A DNA stretch of 14,541 nucleotides. Origin: Bacteroidia bacterium. GTDB taxonomy: Bacteria > Bacteroidota > Bacteroidia > JABEUT01. The notes under the pieces are model-generated. The model did not search any database, had not been told where the DNA came from, and saw nothing but the letters and a program-made list of their open reading frames with translations. This document shows positions 14,153 through 14,541 of this stretch, piece after piece. The position numbers and the translations under genes were made by a program. Position 1 is the stretch's first letter. Every line of letters starts with the position of its first letter. Location of the stretch: contig JABEUT010000171.1 of assembly GCA_013044305.1 (NCBI GenBank), forward strand, positions 1-14,541. Direction: 5' to 3'.

Positions 14153-14541
14153 ATGGTTCCGCCACAAATAAATTCTGTGATATTCGACCTCGGAGGGGTT
14201 TTATTCGATATTGACTACCGGCTTACCCAGCGTGCCTTTATGAATCTGGGGGCGCACAAGCCCTTCGAGGAACTGTACTCGCAGCAGAAACAAACAGGGT
14301 TGTTCGACGACTTTGAAAAAGGAATTATTTCTCCCGCCGTTTTCCGAAGCCGCCTGAAAGAGCTGCTCCCCGAAAACATTAGCGACACGCAGATTGACAG
14401 CGCTTGGAACGCTCTGCTGATAGGATTCCCGGAAAAGAAAGCGGAGATATTAAAAAAAATAGGTAAAAAGTACCGCATCTTCCTGCTAAGCAATACCAAC
14501 GAGATACACCTGCCTGCCGTTATGCAGATGAGCGCTCTGCT
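14153..14541 (+). CDS. HAD-superfamily hydrolase, YihX-like (partial, C-terminus outside window)
   Basis: 129 complete codons run open to the window edge. Motif I is IFDLGGVLFDIDYRL with nucleophile Asp12. The residue two positions on is Gly14 rather than the Asp of the usual DxDx(T/V), the variant seen in YihX-type members (DLGNV/DLGGV), which act on sugar phosphates such as glucose-1-phosphate. A helical cap follows (about 20-95), and motif II is FLLSNTNEIH near residue 114, with Ser/Asn. Motifs III and IV lie beyond the window. Start ATG 14153 follows a TAnnTTTG box. Likely a cytoplasmic small-molecule phosphatase; the substrate is unknown. Confidence 0.88.
   Translation, partial: MVPPQINSVIFDLGGVLFDIDYRLTQRAFMNLGAHKPFEELYSQQKQTGLFDDFEKGIISPAVFRSRLKELLPENISDTQIDSAWNALLIGFPEKKAEILKKIGKKYRIFLLSNTNEIHLPAVMQMSAL

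Overview
The window looks like a piece of a Bacteroidota chromosome, probably from an uncultured Chitinophagales- or Sphingobacteriales-like lineage; the rank below phylum is a guess. The evidence is (i) boxes matching the Bacteroidota -7 promoter consensus TAnnTTTG in front of six of the ten protein genes, (ii) A/T-rich leaders without clear Shine-Dalgarno sites, (iii) a secreted BNR-repeat protein of the kind exported by type IX secretion, and (iv) a TPR / membrane / SpoIIE-type phosphatase of a sort common in this phylum. I see no phage, plasmid or transposase gene. The content is mostly chromosomal housekeeping and metabolic genes.

Layout. 1-2133 (-): large secreted beta-propeller protein, cut at its C-terminus by the window edge. 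2333-4276 (-): ABC-F ATPase of the translation-factor type. 4385-4618 (-): small, very basic secreted protein with its own terminator. 4752-5726 (+): deoxyhypusine-synthase-like enzyme, divergent from the small gene. 5956-6591 and 6728-7207 (+): two different peroxiredoxins separated by a strong intrinsic terminator. 7253-8761 (-): polytopic GT-C-type membrane glycosyltransferase. 8789-10003 (-): PLP-dependent aspartate-type aminotransferase, 27 bp upstream of the glycosyltransferase and possibly cotranscribed with it. 10004-10514: a 511-bp intergenic stretch holding two promoters and a cluster of GC-rich hairpins. 10515-11792 (+): kynureninase. 11899-13935 (+): TPR-containing membrane SpoIIE phosphatase whose catalytic domain carries an in-frame palindromic insertion. 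13954-14027 (-): tRNA with CAU anticodon. 14153-14541 (+): N-terminal part of a HAD-superfamily hydrolase.

The genes do not form one obvious pathway. Apparent groupings are the two thiol peroxidases (peroxide defence) and the aminotransferase/glycosyltransferase pair. The kynureninase has no other kynurenine-pathway gene beside it in this window.

The most unusual signals are at the DNA level. One is an 82-nt near-perfect inverted-repeat element (26-nt arms, 24/26 matched) sitting in frame inside the SpoIIE phosphatase domain and translated as a Pro/Gly/Ser-rich loop. The other is a roughly 240-bp cluster of at least four hairpins upstream of kynU, bounded by a 10-bp direct repeat overlapping a 14-bp imperfect inverted repeat. 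At the protein level, the bacterial deoxyhypusine-synthase homologue is the most puzzling: it keeps the catalytic Lys motif (WGK) but has lost the paired His and one of the acidic substrate-binding residues of the classical enzyme.
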